Notes under the pieces: generated by a model | Databases searched by the model: none | What the model saw: only the letters and a program-made list of their open reading frames with translations | Told to the model about the DNA's origin: nothing | Shown here: piece by piece, positions 34,288-44,038 of the stretch | Position numbering within the stretch: the first letter of the stretch is position 1 | Layout of the letters: each line of letters opens with the position of its first letter | Translations under genes and position numbers: made by a program | Assembly (NCBI RefSeq): GCF_009909185.1 | Contig: NZ_JAAAMV010000023.1 | Span: 1-64,000 of the forward strand | Source of the DNA: Paenibacillus glycinis | GTDB taxonomy: Bacteria; Bacillota; Bacilli; Paenibacillales; Paenibacillaceae | Length of the DNA stretch: 64,000 nt | Direction: 5' to 3'

Positions 34288-35529
34288 TTACGTCCGATAC
34301 GCCGCGTTGATGCGCACGTAATCATAAGTCAAATCGCAGCCCCATGCCGTCGCATGACCTTCGCCCATATGCAGATCGACGTAAATGACCACCGTATCGC
34401 CTTTCAGGTACGCCAGCGCCGCTTCTTCGTCGAAGGCTACGGGACGGGATTGCGCGAGCGTCACGATGTCGCCGAGCGCGATGTCGACCGTCTCCGGGTT
34501 GACCGGCACGCCTGCGCGGCCGACGGCCGCGATAATCCGGCCCCAATTGGCGTCCGCGCCGAACACGGCCGACTTCACGAGCGACGAACCGATGACCGTC
34601 TTCGCGATCGCCTGCGCGGACGCATTGTTCTCCGCCCCGCGCACCTGCACCTCTACCAGCTTCGTCGCGCCTTCGCCGTCGCGCGCGATCGCCTTGGCCA
34701 GCACCTCGCATACGTAACGAAGTCCTTCCGCGAACGCGGCGAGATCCGGATGGCTCTCCGTCAGCTCGTCGTTGCCGGCAAACCCGCTCGCCATCGCGAC
34801 CAGCATGTCGTTCGTGCTCGTATCGCCGTCCACCGTGATCATGTTGAACGTCAGGTCCGTTGCTTGGCGGAGCAGCTTGTGCAGCGTCTCGCTGCCGATC
34901 GCCGCATCCGTCGTCACGAAGCCGAGCATCGTCGCCATGTTAGGGTGGATCATGCCGCTGCCCTTGGAAGCGCCGGCGATATGTACGGTCCGGCCGTCTA
35001 CGGTGACGGCGACGCATACTTCCTTCTTGACGAGGTCCGTCGTCAGAATCGCCTGGCAGAAGTCGTCCGCCGCTTCGTAGGAATCGCTCAATCGGGCCGG
35101 AAGCTCCGCGATGCCGCCGCGCACGCGGTCCATCTTCAGCAGCTCGCCGATGACGCCCGTGGAAGCGACCGCCACTTGGTCCGCCGGCACGCCGATCGCG
35201 TCCGCGAACGCGCTGCGCATCTCGTACGCGTCGGCATCGCCCTGCTTGCCGGTGCAAGCATTGGCGTTGCCGCTGTTGACGATGACGGCGCGCAGCTTGC
35301 CGCCCGCGCCGATGCTCTCGCGCGTGACGGCGATGGGCGCCGCCTGGAACACGTTCGTCGTGTACACGCCGGCCGCCGCCGCGGGTACGTCGCAGACGAT
35401 GGCGCCGAGGTCGTGGCGCGTCGTTTTCTTCAAGCCGCAATGCAGGCCGGCGGCTTTAAAGCCTTTTGGGGTCGTGACCGAGCCGTTCGGCACGACCGCG
35501 TATGATGCGGATGTGTTCCCCTGTCCCAT
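34288..35529 (-). CDS. argJ: Glutamate N-acetyltransferase / amino-acid acetyltransferase (bifunctional ArgJ)
   Basis: Moves the acetyl group from N-acetylornithine to glutamate, recycling it, and in many bacteria also acetylates glutamate from acetyl-CoA. 413 residues; the self-cleavage site before the nucleophilic threonine is clear in MIHPNMATMLGFVTTDA. No argA or argE is in the window, which fits the cyclic pathway. ATG at 35529 has AAAAGGAG 12 bases upstream. Confidence 0.96.
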   Translation of the reverse strand: MGQGNTSASYAVVPNGSVTTPKGFKAAGLHCGLKKTTRHDLGAIVCDVPAAAAGVYTTNVFQAAPIAVTRESIGAGGKLRAVIVNSGNANACTGKQGDADAYEMRSAFADAIGVPADQVAVASTGVIGELLKMDRVRGGIAELPARLSDSYEAADDFCQAILTTDLVKKEVCVAVTVDGRTVHIAGASKGSGMIHPNMATMLGFVTTDAAIGSETLHKLLRQATDLTFNMITVDGDTSTNDMLVAMASGFAGNDELTESHPDLAAFAEGLRYVCEVLAKAIARDGEGATKLVEVQVRGAENNASAQAIAKTVIGSSLVKSAVFGADANWGRIIAAVGRAGVPVNPETVDIALGDIVTLAQSRPVAFDEEAALAYLKGDTVVIYVDLHMGEGHATAWGCDLTYDYVRINAAYRT

Positions 35530-35569
35530 TGTTCAATCGCTTCTCCTTTTGCGCGGTAGTGGTGCTAGG

Positions 35570-36619
35570 TTAAGGATATACCGGTACGAATCGAAGTCCG
35601 AGCGTCTCGTCCCAGCCCATCATCAGGTTGAGGTTTTGGATGGCCTGCCCGGCGGCGCCCTTCACGAGGTTGTCGATGACCGATACGATCGTGACGCGGC
35701 CCGTGCGCGCATCGACGGCGAAGCCGATGTCGCAGTAGTTGGAGCCCGATACTTCCTTGGTCGCCGGCCAGGTGCCGTCCTGACGGATCCGCACGAAATG
35801 GCGGCCTTCATAGTAATTGCGATAAAGCGAAATGAAATCTTCGTTGGTATAAGTGCCGGTCATGCCGGCATACATCGTGCTCATGATCCCACGCGTGATC
35901 GGGATCAGCTGCGTCGAGAAGGTCGTCACGATCTTGCGGCCCGCCGCGTCCGTCAGCACCTGCTCGATTTCCGGGATATGCTGATGCTGGTTGAGCTTAT
36001 ACGCTTTGAAATTCTCGTTGATTTCCGCGAAATGATGCCCCAGGTTCACGCCGCGGCCCGCTCCGGAAACGCCGGATTTGGCATCGATGATGATCGAAGC
36101 CGGATCGATGAAGCCCGCCTTCACCGCAGGCACGAGACCGAGCAGCGTCGCCGTCGGATAACAGCCCGGATTGGACACGAAGTCCGCTCCGCGCACGGAC
36201 TCGCCGTATACTTCGGACAGCCCGAATACCGCCTTGTCCAAGTACTCCTGATCGGCCGGCTGCTTCTTGTACCACGTCTCGTATTCCCCGCGCTCCTTCA
36301 GCCGGTGATCGCCGGACAAATCGATGACCTTCAGCCCTTCAGCCAGCAGCGAGGGGGCCAGTTTGGCCGCGATGCCCGAAGGAGTCGCGATGAACACGAC
36401 ATCCGCCTTGCTCTTGATCAGCGCCGGATCGACGTCGTCCAGCAGGTCGGTGCGAATTTCGGTTAAATGCGGATATCCTTCCGCGATCGGAGCGCCTGCG
36501 CTCGAGGAGGATACGACCGACGTGACTTCCACTTGCGGATGACCCGCCAGAAGCCGGATCAGCTCTACGCCGCCGTAGCCGGTCGATCCGATAATCGCTG
36601 CTTTTACCACTGTGTTCAT
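35570..36619 (-). CDS. argC: N-acetyl-gamma-glutamyl-phosphate reductase
   Basis: NADPH-dependent reductase giving N-acetylglutamate semialdehyde. 349 residues with the nucleotide-binding IIGSTGYGGVELIRLL and the catalytic-cysteine motif FVSNPGCYPTAT. ATG at 36619 follows GGGAGAG. First gene of argC-J-B-D-F with a promoter and arginine-repressor-like box directly upstream. Confidence 0.97.
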   Translation of the reverse strand: MNTVVKAAIIGSTGYGGVELIRLLAGHPQVEVTSVVSSSSAGAPIAEGYPHLTEIRTDLLDDVDPALIKSKADVVFIATPSGIAAKLAPSLLAEGLKVIDLSGDHRLKERGEYETWYKKQPADQEYLDKAVFGLSEVYGESVRGADFVSNPGCYPTATLLGLVPAVKAGFIDPASIIIDAKSGVSGAGRGVNLGHHFAEINENFKAYKLNQHQHIPEIEQVLTDAAGRKIVTTFSTQLIPITRGIMSTMYAGMTGTYTNEDFISLYRNYYEGRHFVRIRQDGTWPATKEVSGSNYCDIGFAVDARTGRVTIVSVIDNLVKGAAGQAIQNLNLMMGWDETLGLRFVPVYP

Positions 36620-36703
36620 GTCCGTTCTCTCCCATCCTAATCCTTCCTAGTTCTTCATTGTACACAAAGGGAAGGATCGTGGAAATAGCTTTTACTTTGT
36701 ATT

Positions 36704-36732
36704 ATTATACATACGTATTCATATAAATACAA
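36704..36732 (-). promoter_or_regulatory. arg operon promoter with overlapping ARG-box-like operator
   Basis: Minus-strand TTGTAT (36727-36732), 17-base spacer, perfect TATAAT (36704-36709). The spacer and -10 hold the near-palindrome TGAATACGTATGTA, which resembles half-sites (TGAAT/ATTCA) of the AhrC/ArgR box of Bacillus. A bound hexamer would cover the promoter. The site lies only 18 bases after the yitT stop. Confidence 0.7.
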
Positions 36733-36750
36733 CGAAAAATTCGGTCGTTT

Positions 36751-37713
36751 TCATGGCAAATTGAAGCCTTCGCCGAGCACTTCCGCCGTGTCGCTGATGA
36801 TCACGAACGCGCTCGGATCCGTCGCCCTGACGAGGCTTTTCAGCTTCGAGATCTCCCCTCTGCCGACCACGACCATCAGCACCGTCCGCGCTTCTCCCGT
36901 ATACCCGCCGTGCCCGTCCAGCTTCGTCAGCCCGCGGTCCAAATCATGCAGCACGACCTGCGTAATCTGGTCCGGCCGCGCGGAAATGATAAAGGCCACC
37001 TTCGATATCGCGAGTCCCGTCTGCACGAAGTCGATCGTTTTGCTCGTCGCGAACAAGCCCACGAGCGCATACAGCGCATTCTCCGGCGCGATCAGGATGC
37101 CTGCGGCCGCGATCACCAAGCCGTCGAAAACCGGAACGGCCAGCGCCAGGCGTATGCCCGTGAACCGGTGAAGCAGCTGCGCCGCCAGATCCAGGCCGCC
37201 CGTGGACGCTTTGCCGCGAAACACGAGCCCCAGCCCTATCCCGACGCCGATGCCGCCGTAGATGGAAGCCAGCATCGCGTTGTCCGTCAGCGGCTTCCAA
37301 TGCGACGTGAACAGCACGAATAGCGGCAGCACGAACGAGCCGAGCGCCGTCTTGAGCGCGAATCGCTTGCCGAGCAGCCAGAGGCCGAGCAAAAACAGGG
37401 GCACGTTCAGCGCCCACTGCGTATACGCCGGCGGGAAGCCCGTCTCGTAATTCACGAGTATCGATATCCCCGAGACGCCGCCGGCCGCGATGCCGAGCGG
37501 GACGAGGAAGACATTGAAACTGACGGCAATCAGAAACGAGCCCGCGAGCAAATACAGCACGCTTAGCATGGCTTCCGTTCTGGCGTTCATGACGCGCGAT
37601 TTTCGTGTACGGATCCGCTCGGCGCGAATGAGCTGTTTCGCGGCTGCGTCGAGCCGTCCCTTCCCCTGTTGCTTCGATTGCTGCCCTTCATCCGCATGAT
37701 TGGCCATGACCAT
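36751..37713 (-). CDS. YitT-family membrane protein (DUF2179 C-terminus)
   Basis: 320 residues: a basic N-terminal tail (about 1-45), five or six TM segments (e.g. LLAGSFLIAVSFNVFLVPLG, WALNVPLFLLGLWLL, ALYALVGLFATSKTIDFV) and a C-terminal soluble DUF2179 domain (AFIISARPDQITQVVLHDLDRGLTKLDGHGGYTG, VMVVVGRGEISKLKSLV). A relative, YvjA, sits beside prfB in B. subtilis. The transported substrate or role is unknown. AAAGGAG precedes ATG 37713. No terminator separates it from the arg promoter. Confidence 0.88.
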   Translation of the reverse strand: MVMANHADEGQQSKQQGKGRLDAAAKQLIRAERIRTRKSRVMNARTEAMLSVLYLLAGSFLIAVSFNVFLVPLGIAAGGVSGISILVNYETGFPPAYTQWALNVPLFLLGLWLLGKRFALKTALGSFVLPLFVLFTSHWKPLTDNAMLASIYGGIGVGIGLGLVFRGKASTGGLDLAAQLLHRFTGIRLALAVPVFDGLVIAAAGILIAPENALYALVGLFATSKTIDFVQTGLAISKVAFIISARPDQITQVVLHDLDRGLTKLDGHGGYTGEARTVLMVVVGRGEISKLKSLVRATDPSAFVIISDTAEVLGEGFNLP

Positions 37714-37744
37714 CTTCCGCTCCTTTACTGTCGCCGTTCATATT

Positions 37745-37783
37745 AAAAAAGAGTTCCAACACTTATCAGTGTCGGAACTCTTT
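37745..37783 (-). terminator. Rho-independent terminator of prfB
   Basis: Nearly perfect stem AAAGAGTTCC-ACACT/AGTGT-GGAACTCTTT with a TATC-type loop, followed by TTTAATA on the minus strand. Confidence 0.9.
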
Positions 37784-37809
37784 GTCACGCCTATGCATGC
37801 CGCCCGAGC

Positions 37810-38923
37810 CTAATTCTCGTCGTGGCGGATCTTGCTGCGCAGGTAACCGTCGATGAAGATATCCAAATCGCCGTCCATGACCGCGCCGACGTTGCCGGTC
37901 TCCACCGAGGTCCGGTGGTCCTTCACCATGCTGTACGGATGGAACACGTAGGAGCGGATCTGGCTGCCCCATGCGATATCCGACTGTTCGCCGCGGATTT
38001 CCGCGAGCTGCTTCTGCTGCTCTTCGATCTTGCGCTCGTACAGCTTGGAACGGAGCATCTGCATCGCGCGCTCCCGGTTCTGGATTTGCGAACGCTGCGT
38101 TTGGCAGGACACCACGATGCCGGACGGGACATGCGTAATCCGTATGGCCGACTCCGTCTTGTTGATGTGCTGTCCGCCCGCGCCGCTCGCCCGGTACGTA
38201 TCCACCTTCAAATCCTCGCTGCGAATCTCGATCTCGATGTCGTCGTCGATCTCCGGCATGATGTCGCAGGATACGAAGGACGTATGCCGGCGTCCCGAAG
38301 CGTCGAACGGGGATATCCGCACGAGCCGGTGCACGCCTTTCTCCGCCTTCAGGTATCCGTACGCATTGTGGCCTTTGACGGAAATCGTGACGCTCTTGAT
38401 GCCCGCCTCGTCCCCGGCCAAGTAATCGAGAAGCTCCACTTTGAAGCCGTGCTTCTCCGCCCAACGCGTATACATCCGGTACAGCATCTGACCCCAGTCC
38501 TGCGACTCCGTGCCGCCGGCGCCGGGATGCAATTCGAGAATGGCGTTCAGCTTATCGTACGGTTCGTTCAGCAGCAGCTGCAGCTCGAACTCGCCTACTT
38601 TGGCCACGAGGTCCGAGACGCTCTTCTTCAGCTCCGCGTCCATGTCCTCGTCGTTTTCCTCTTCCGCCAGCTCCAGCATCGTCTGCAGGTCTTCGTGCTC
38701 GGCGTTCATCCGCTCGTACTGGTCCACGACGGACTTGACGGCATTTAGCTCGGCGATGGTGCTTTGCGCGCGCTCGTTGTCGTCCCAGAAATCGGGGGCG
38801 CTCATTTTCTCCTCGAAATTCAAGATCATCTCCTGCTTAATATCTAAGTCAAAGAGACCCCCTGAGTTCTTGGAGACGCTTCGCCATTTCACGCAGATCT
38901 TGTTTCACCGTGATATCTATCAT
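37810..38923 (-). CDS. prfB: Peptide chain release factor 2, expressed by programmed +1 frameshift
   Basis: RF2 reads UGA and UAA. The gene starts at ATG 38923: 24 codons ([20 protein letters not shown]...) lead to an in-frame TGA (38851-38849), and the remaining 346 codons are in the +1 frame, joined by skipping base 38851. Product about 370 residues. The GGQ motif ([18 protein letters not shown]) and the RF2-type SPF ([10 protein letters not shown]) are present. This gives autoregulation: low RF2 favours the shift. It lies 58 bases after secA. Taking the long open frame alone would give a wrong N-terminus. Confidence 0.95.
38848..38863 (-). promoter_or_regulatory. prfB programmed frameshift site
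   Basis: Minus strand AGGGGG (38863-38858), a three-base spacer and CTT-TGA-C (38854-38848). This is the classical RF2 arrangement: an internal Shine-Dalgarno-like sequence pushes the ribosome from CTT to TTT at a slow UGA. Confidence 0.95.
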
Positions 38924-38981
38924 GACTATCGCTTCACCTCAACATTCGGTTCATTGCCCTTACTTTATGCGAAAGCCGGGC

Positions 38982-41489
38982 TTATTGTCCGTGGCATTGC
39001 TTGTATTTCTTGCCGCTGCCGCAAGGGCACGGGTCGTTGCGCTTCACGCGCTCATCCTTGCGGACCGGGCGCTTCTGCGCGTTCTCGCTGCTGCCGCCGG
39101 ATTCCGTTTGGCCTTTGGCGACCTCTTGACGCTCCAGATTGTTCTCGACATGCGCCTTCATGATGTATTTCGTGACTTCCTCTTGAATGTTCTCGATCAT
39201 TTCCTTGAACATCTCGAAGCCCTCGAATTGATATTCGCGCAGCGGATCCGTGCCGCCGTAGGCGCGAAGGTGAATCCCTTGACGCAATTGATCCATCGCG
39301 TCGATATGATCCATCCACTTGCTGTCTACCGCGCGCAACACGACGACCTTCTCGAATTCGCGCATCGTTTCGGTGCCGATTTCCACTTCGCGCTGATCGT
39401 ACAGACCGATGACCTTCTCGTAGAGGAAATCGATGATTTCCTGCGGTTCCTTGCCCCACAGATCATCCTTCGTGATCATGTCCTCGTTCAGGAAGTTGCC
39501 TTCGGCGTAATCGACGATCTCCTGCAGCTCCCAGTTTTCCGGAATGTCGTCGGACGGGCAGTGCGCTTCCACGATCTTCGTGATGATCGGCTTGATCATC
39601 TCGAGCACGATCTCGCGGATGTTCTCGGAGAACAAGACTTCGCGGCGCTGCTTGTAAATGATCTCGCGCTGCTGGTTCATGACGTCGTCGTACTGCAGGA
39701 CGATTTTACGCTGATCGAAGTTGTTGCCCTCGACCCGCTTCTGCGCCGATTCGATGGCTCGGGAGATCAGACGGCTCTCGATCGGCTGGTCTTCCTCGAA
39801 GCCGAGGCGTTCCATCATGCCCATGATGTTCTCCGAGCCGAAGCGGCGCATGAGATCATCCTCCAGGGACAAGTAGAACTGCGACGAGCCCGGGTCGCCT
39901 TGACGTCCGGCGCGACCGCGGAGCTGGTTGTCGATCCGGCGGCTCTCATGGCGCTCCGTACCGATAATATGCAAACCGCCGATTCCGTCGACGCCGCTCT
40001 CGAGCAAAATATCCGTACCCCGGCCGGCCATGTTCGTCGCGATCGTCACCGAATTCGATTGACCGGCGCGCGAGATGATTTCCGCTTCCTCGGCATGGTA
40101 TTTCGCATTCAGCACCTTATGCTCGATGCCGCGTTTCTTCAGCATCTCGGACAGTTTCTCGGAGTTCTCGATGGACACCGTACCGACCAGCACCGGCTGC
40201 CTGTTCGCATGGCGCTTGACGATCTCCTCGACGACCGCCTTGAACTTGCCGTTCTCCGTCTTGTAGACGACGTCCGCGATATCGTCCCGGATGTTCTTCC
40301 GGTTCGTCGGCACTTGGATGACTTCCAGGCCGTAAATTTTCTTGAATTCTTCTTCCTCCGTCTTCGCCGTACCGGTCATGCCGGCCAGCTTGCGGTACAT
40401 CCGGAAGTAGTTCTGGAACGTGATCGTCGCGAGCGTCATGCTCTCGTTCTGCACCTTGATCTGCTCTTTCGCCTCGATCGCTTGGTGCAGCCCGTCGCTG
40501 TAACGGCGGCCCGCCATCAGACGGCCCGTGAATTCGTCGACGATCACGACCTCGTCTTCCTGCACGACATAGTCTACGTCGCGCTTCATGATGACATGCG
40601 CCTTCAGCGCTTGTTGGATATGATGATTGATCAGCACGTTCGCATGATCGTACAAGTTCTCGATGCCGAACGCTTTCTCGGCTTTCTCTACGCCCGCTTC
40701 CGTCATCGTGACCGTGCGCAGCTTGATGTCCACCGTGAAATCTTCTTCTACCTTCAATCGCTGCACGAAACGGTCCGCCGCAAAGTACATCTCGGTCGAT
40801 TTCGCCGCTTGGCCGGAAATAATCAGCGGCGTACGCGCTTCATCGACCAGAATGGAGTCCACTTCGTCAATGATCGCGAAATAAAGCGGGCGCTGTACCA
40901 TTTGTTCCTTATATAGCACCATGTTGTCGCGCAGGTAGTCGAAGCCGAATTCATTGTTCGTGCCATATGTGATGTCGCATGCGTACGCCGCCTGCTTCTC
41001 GTCATGCGAGAGGCCGTGCAGGTTGCAGCCGACGGTCATGCCTAGAAACGTATAGACTTGGCCCATTTGTTCGCTGTCGCGCATCGCGAGGTAATCGTTG
41101 ACGGTGACGACATGGACGCCTTTGCCGAGCAGCGCGTTCAAATACACCGCGAGCGTTCCGACGAGCGTTTTGCCTTCGCCGGTCTTCATCTCGGCGATTT
41201 GCCCTTCGTGCAGCACCATACCGCCGATCAGCTGCACGTCATAGTGCCGCTTGTCCAGCACGCGTTTGGATGCTTCTCTTACAACGGCGAACGCCTCCGG
41301 GAGCAGCGCGTCGATATCCTCTCCTTGTTCCAGACGGGCTCTGAATTCCACCGTCTTCTCTCGAAGAGCCTCGTCCGAAAGCTGAGCGATCTGCGCCTCC
41401 AAGCCATTGATTTCCTCTACCGTACGCATAAGACGCTTAATCTCACGTTCGTTGGCGTCTCCGAATAATTTCTTTACAAGTCCGAGCAT
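38982..41489 (-). CDS. secA: Preprotein translocase ATPase SecA
   Basis: Motor ATPase driving proteins through SecYEG. 835 residues: Walker [19 protein letters not shown] in motif II, preprotein cross-linking domain (about 220-370), helicase motifs with [13 protein letters not shown] and [15 protein letters not shown], and a C-terminal zinc-binding tail [16 protein letters not shown] that in other SecA proteins binds SecB or the ribosome. Length and motifs are standard; it begins at ATG 41489 behind AAAGGGGAAG. Confidence 0.98.
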   Translation of the reverse strand: MLGLVKKLFGDANEREIKRLMRTVEEINGLEAQIAQLSDEALREKTVEFRARLEQGEDIDALLPEAFAVVREASKRVLDKRHYDVQLIGGMVLHEGQIAEMKTGEGKTLVGTLAVYLNALLGKGVHVVTVNDYLAMRDSEQMGQVYTFLGMTVGCNLHGLSHDEKQAAYACDITYGTNNEFGFDYLRDNMVLYKEQMVQRPLYFAIIDEVDSILVDEARTPLIISGQAAKSTEMYFAADRFVQRLKVEEDFTVDIKLRTVTMTEAGVEKAEKAFGIENLYDHANVLINHHIQQALKAHVIMKRDVDYVVQEDEVVIVDEFTGRLMAGRRYSDGLHQAIEAKEQIKVQNESMTLATITFQNYFRMYRKLAGMTGTAKTEEEEFKKIYGLEVIQVPTNRKNIRDDIADVVYKTENGKFKAVVEEIVKRHANRQPVLVGTVSIENSEKLSEMLKKRGIEHKVLNAKYHAEEAEIISRAGQSNSVTIATNMAGRGTDILLESGVDGIGGLHIIGTERHESRRIDNQLRGRAGRQGDPGSSQFYLSLEDDLMRRFGSENIMGMMERLGFEEDQPIESRLISRAIESAQKRVEGNNFDQRKIVLQYDDVMNQQREIIYKQRREVLFSENIREIVLEMIKPIITKIVEAHCPSDDIPENWELQEIVDYAEGNFLNEDMITKDDLWGKEPQEIIDFLYEKVIGLYDQREVEIGTETMREFEKVVVLRAVDSKWMDHIDAMDQLRQGIHLRAYGGTDPLREYQFEGFEMFKEMIENIQEEVTKYIMKAHVENNLERQEVAKGQTESGGSSENAQKRPVRKDERVKRNDPCPCGSGKKYKQCHGQ

Positions 41490-41599
41490 GGTCTTCCCCT
41501 TTCGATGTTACGCCTGTTTGCATAAATTGTAACAGTTTGCGGCTGTTCTCGCAATGTTGGCGGCCTTAGGTATAAGATGGTTAAAGCTTCAACGACAAG

Positions 41600-41623
41600 C
41601 AAAGAGCCCTGGTTGCCCAGGGC
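41600..41623 (-). terminator. Terminator of hpf
   Basis: Minus-strand GCCCTGG-GCAA-CCAGGGC stem followed by TCTTTGCTT, 17 bases after the hpf stop. Confidence 0.8.
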
Positions 41624-41639
41624 CCGCCCGCGGTTGCTT

Positions 41640-42185
41640 TCAATCGGCTTCCAACAAGCCGTAACGCCCGTCGCTGCGCCGATAAACGACGTTCACTTCC
41701 TTGGTATCGGAATTGGCGAACATATAGAAGGAATGGCCGACCATGTTCATTTGCAAAATCGCCTCTTCGACGTCCATCGGTTTCAGCAGGAACCGCTTCG
41801 TGCGGACCAGTTCGTAATCGTCCACTTCATCCATGACGCGCACGGCCGCGCCTTCGTCCTTGAACATCGCCCTTATGCCGCTTTCTTTTCGAAACTTGCT
41901 ATTTATTTTCGTTTTATGTTTGCGAATTTGCCGTTCCAGTTTGTCCACTACCAGATCGGTCGAAGCATACATGTCCTCGCTTTTCTCTTCGGCTCTCAGC
42001 ATCACGCTCGTTAACGGGATCGTCACTTCGATCGCATGTCTTCCTTTGGTAACGGACAGGGTTACGTTTGTTTCGGAGACAGAAGGCTCTTCAAAATACT
42101 TTTCCAGGCGGCTCAATTTCTTCTCGACATAGTCGCGCAAGGCGTCTGTCACCAAGATGTGTTGACCTCGAATGTTGTATTTCAT
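41640..42185 (-). CDS. hpf: Ribosome hibernation promoting factor, long form
   Basis: 181 residues: N-terminal RaiA/HPF domain (about 1-95, MKYNIRGQHILVTDALRDYVEKKL), a charged linker and the C-terminal dimerisation domain (about 125-180, VRTKRFLLKPMDVEEAILQMNMVGHSFYMF, VVYRRSDGRYGLLE). Long HPF joins two 70S ribosomes into inactive 100S dimers in stationary phase. It has its own promoter and terminator, and AGGGAGG precedes the ATG. Confidence 0.96.
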   Translation of the reverse strand: MKYNIRGQHILVTDALRDYVEKKLSRLEKYFEEPSVSETNVTLSVTKGRHAIEVTIPLTSVMLRAEEKSEDMYASTDLVVDKLERQIRKHKTKINSKFRKESGIRAMFKDEGAAVRVMDEVDDYELVRTKRFLLKPMDVEEAILQMNMVGHSFYMFANSDTKEVNVVYRRSDGRYGLLEAD

Positions 42186-42213
42186 GCGGCATTCCTCCCT
42201 TTTACATGATCTT

Positions 42214-42242
42214 ATTATAACATCTTATTCGGGCGTTCTCAA
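42214..42242 (-). promoter_or_regulatory. hpf promoter
   Basis: TTGAGA (42237-42242), 17-base spacer, perfect TATAAT (42214-42219), 29 bases before the hpf start. In B. subtilis hpf is also read from SigB and SigH promoters; I did not recognise such sites here. Confidence 0.75.
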
Positions 42243-42557
42243 AGATATTTTCAGTATTTTTTGAATTGTCTAAAATATTTAAACCAGTATTGGGATGCTA
42301 GAAACGGTAGGGTTTGGCGGTTCGAACAACGCTTGTCTTGGCAACGCCTTGTGCCGCGGGCAGGCGCCTGGTGCGGCTCGATTATTTGTCTGACGCTTCG
42401 GTCTCATGACGGCTCTAGATTAGCGACGGGCTCGGACGAGCCGCTTGCCGGCGAGGTGAATTCCCGCCTGAAAACCGCAGATCGTCGAGTGTGGACAACT
42501 TCCTTGCCGGCTTAGACCGCCTCGCCGATTTATCGGGCCTCGGTGCATGCGAGCACA
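42243..42557. other. Gap between hpf and the cold-shock terminator without a recognisable gene
   Basis: About 315 bases upstream of hpf. A plus-strand frame (42261-42515) has no RBS and no familiar sequence. In many Bacillales comF genes lie upstream of hpf; I could not recognise a comF remnant on either strand. Confidence 0.5.
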
Positions 42558-42559
42558 AC

Positions 42560-42582
42560 AAAAAGCCCCGGTTGCCCGGGGC
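42560..42582 (-). terminator. Terminator of the cold-shock gene
   Basis: Stem GCCCCGG/CCGGGGC with a TTGC-type loop, followed on the minus strand by TTTTTGTTG. It lies 66 bases after the csp stop. Confidence 0.88.
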
Positions 42583-42600
42583 TGTTGCTTATCACATTCG

Positions 42601-42638
42601 GTTAAGCGCGCATACCATGTATGATGTGGCCGCTTAAC
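42601..42638 (-). repeat. Hairpin in the csp 3' untranslated region
   Basis: GTTAAGCG (42601-42608) and CGCTTAAC (42631-42638) form an eight-base stem around a 22-base loop, ten bases after the csp stop and before the true terminator. It may protect the 3' end of the short mRNA. Confidence 0.5.
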
Positions 42639-42648
42639 AGCGGGATAA

Positions 42649-42846
42649 TTACAGTTTTTGAACGTTAGCCGCTTGAGGACCGCGTGCGCCTTCGACGATA
42701 TCGAATTCTACCGATTGGCCTTCTTCAAGCGTCTTGAAACCTTCGGATTGGATCGCGGAGAAGTGAACAAATACGTCGCCGCCTTGTTCTGTCTCGATGA
42801 AGCCATAACCTTTTTCAGCGTTGAACCATTTTACTTTACCTTGCAT
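42649..42846 (-). CDS. Cold-shock protein, CspA family
   Basis: 65-residue single-stranded nucleic-acid-binding OB fold with RNP1 GYGFIE and RNP2 VFVHFSAI intact. Such proteins melt RNA structure at low temperature or act as general RNA chaperones. The leader between promoter and start is about 55 bases, much shorter than the long cold-sensing leaders of E. coli cspA, so thermosensing by the leader is not evident. Confidence 0.96.
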   Translation of the reverse strand: MQGKVKWFNAEKGYGFIETEQGGDVFVHFSAIQSEGFKTLEEGQSVEFDIVEGARGPQAANVQKL

Positions 42847-42906
42847 TCAGAACATTCCCTTCATCTTCAAATAGCTGCGAGATCACTAAGCGTGGCCCAC
42901 AAATCG

Positions 42907-42936
42907 AATATACCAGAGGCTTCACAAATTTGTCAA
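42907..42936 (-). promoter_or_regulatory. Promoter of the cold-shock gene
   Basis: Perfect TTGACA (42931-42936), 18-base spacer, TATATT (42907-42912). Confidence 0.78.
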
Positions 42937-43013
42937 TAAGTTTTTGTAAGCGAATACATTGCGCTTCTCGACGGCTTATTTCCGTTTGGTTATTATCGTC
43001 TCGTAGTTTTTCG

Positions 43014-44030
43014 TTAGCTTCCTAACCGTTCTCCGTACTGCATCTCATAATAATCCCGATAACCGCCGGACTTCACTTGTTCCATCCACGCTTGATTGCT
43101 CAAATACCAACGGATAGTCTCGACAATGCCTGATTCATAGTTGTACTTCGGCTGCCAGCCAAGCTGCGTGCGAATTTTGGATGCATCAATCGCATAACGA
43201 CGGTCATGACCCGGGCGATCCGTCACGTACGTGATGAGCGACTCCGGCTTACCTAGTTCTTGCAGAATCGTCCTTACCACTTGCAGGTTATTCCGCTCGT
43301 TGTTGCCGCCGACGTTGTATACCTCACCAGTTGCGCCTTCGCGAATCACGAGATCGATCGCCTTGCAGTGATCCTCGACATAGAGCCAGTCGCGGACGTT
43401 CAGCCCATCACCGTATACCGGCAGTTGCTTATCCGCAAGCGCGTTCTGAATCATTAACGGGATCAATTTTTCCGGGAATTGATAAGGACCGTAATTATTC
43501 GAGCAGCGCGTAATGTTCACCGGCAATCCGAACGTCTCATGGTAAGCGCGCACGAGCAGATCGGCTCCCGCCTTGCTGGCGGAATATGGGCTGTTCGCGG
43601 CAAGCGGCGTCGTTTCGCTGAACAGTCCCGTATCGCCGAGCGTACCGTACACTTCGTCCGTCGATACTTGTACAAACTTGCGAACCTTAAACTCCTTAGC
43701 CAAATCGAGCAAAGTCTGCGTCCCCAAAATATTCGTGCGCACGAATACGTCCGGTTCCAAAATGCTGCGATCCACGTGCGACTCCGCCGCGAAATTCACG
43801 ACTACATCAATCTCCTGCTCAAACAGAGGACGAAGCGCTTCGCGATCCGTAATGTCGACGCGAACAAATTGATAGTTCGGCTCTTGTTCGACGGCGCGTA
43901 AATTTTCGAGATTTCCTGCATATGTCAACGAATCCGCATTGATAATGATATCTTCCGGATGCTCTCTCAGCATGTAATGCACAAAGTTGCTTCCGATAAA
44001 TCCGGCCCCGCCGGTAACAAGCATACGCAT
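43014..44030 (-). CDS. rfbB: dTDP-glucose 4,6-dehydratase
   Basis: Extended SDR enzyme converting dTDP-glucose to dTDP-4-keto-6-deoxyglucose. About 338 residues with the NAD-binding LVTGGAGFIGSNFVHYML, the catalytic TDE triad region QVSTDEVYGTLG and YSASKAG, and the substrate motif NNYGPYQFPEKLIPLM. I place the start at ATG 44030 with AGGGTGAG upstream; a GTG at 44042 overlapping the rfbC stop is the alternative. Last gene of the glycan locus. Its product feeds both the rhamnose-type and the amino-sugar branch. Confidence 0.95.
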   Translation of the reverse strand: MRMLVTGGAGFIGSNFVHYMLREHPEDIIINADSLTYAGNLENLRAVEQEPNYQFVRVDITDREALRPLFEQEIDVVVNFAAESHVDRSILEPDVFVRTNILGTQTLLDLAKEFKVRKFVQVSTDEVYGTLGDTGLFSETTPLAANSPYSASKAGADLLVRAYHETFGLPVNITRCSNNYGPYQFPEKLIPLMIQNALADKQLPVYGDGLNVRDWLYVEDHCKAIDLVIREGATGEVYNVGGNNERNNLQVVRTILQELGKPESLITYVTDRPGHDRRYAIDASKIRTQLGWQPKYNYESGIVETIRWYLSNQAWMEQVKSGGYRDYYEMQYGERLGS

Positions 44031-44038
44031 AGCCAGAC

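Noticed and set aside
38910..40916. 668-codon plus-strand frame opposite secA
   Set aside because: Shadow frame created by codon bias in secA.
42261..42515. 84-codon plus-strand frame between csp and hpf
   Set aside because: No RBS, unusual residue mix and no recognisable family.
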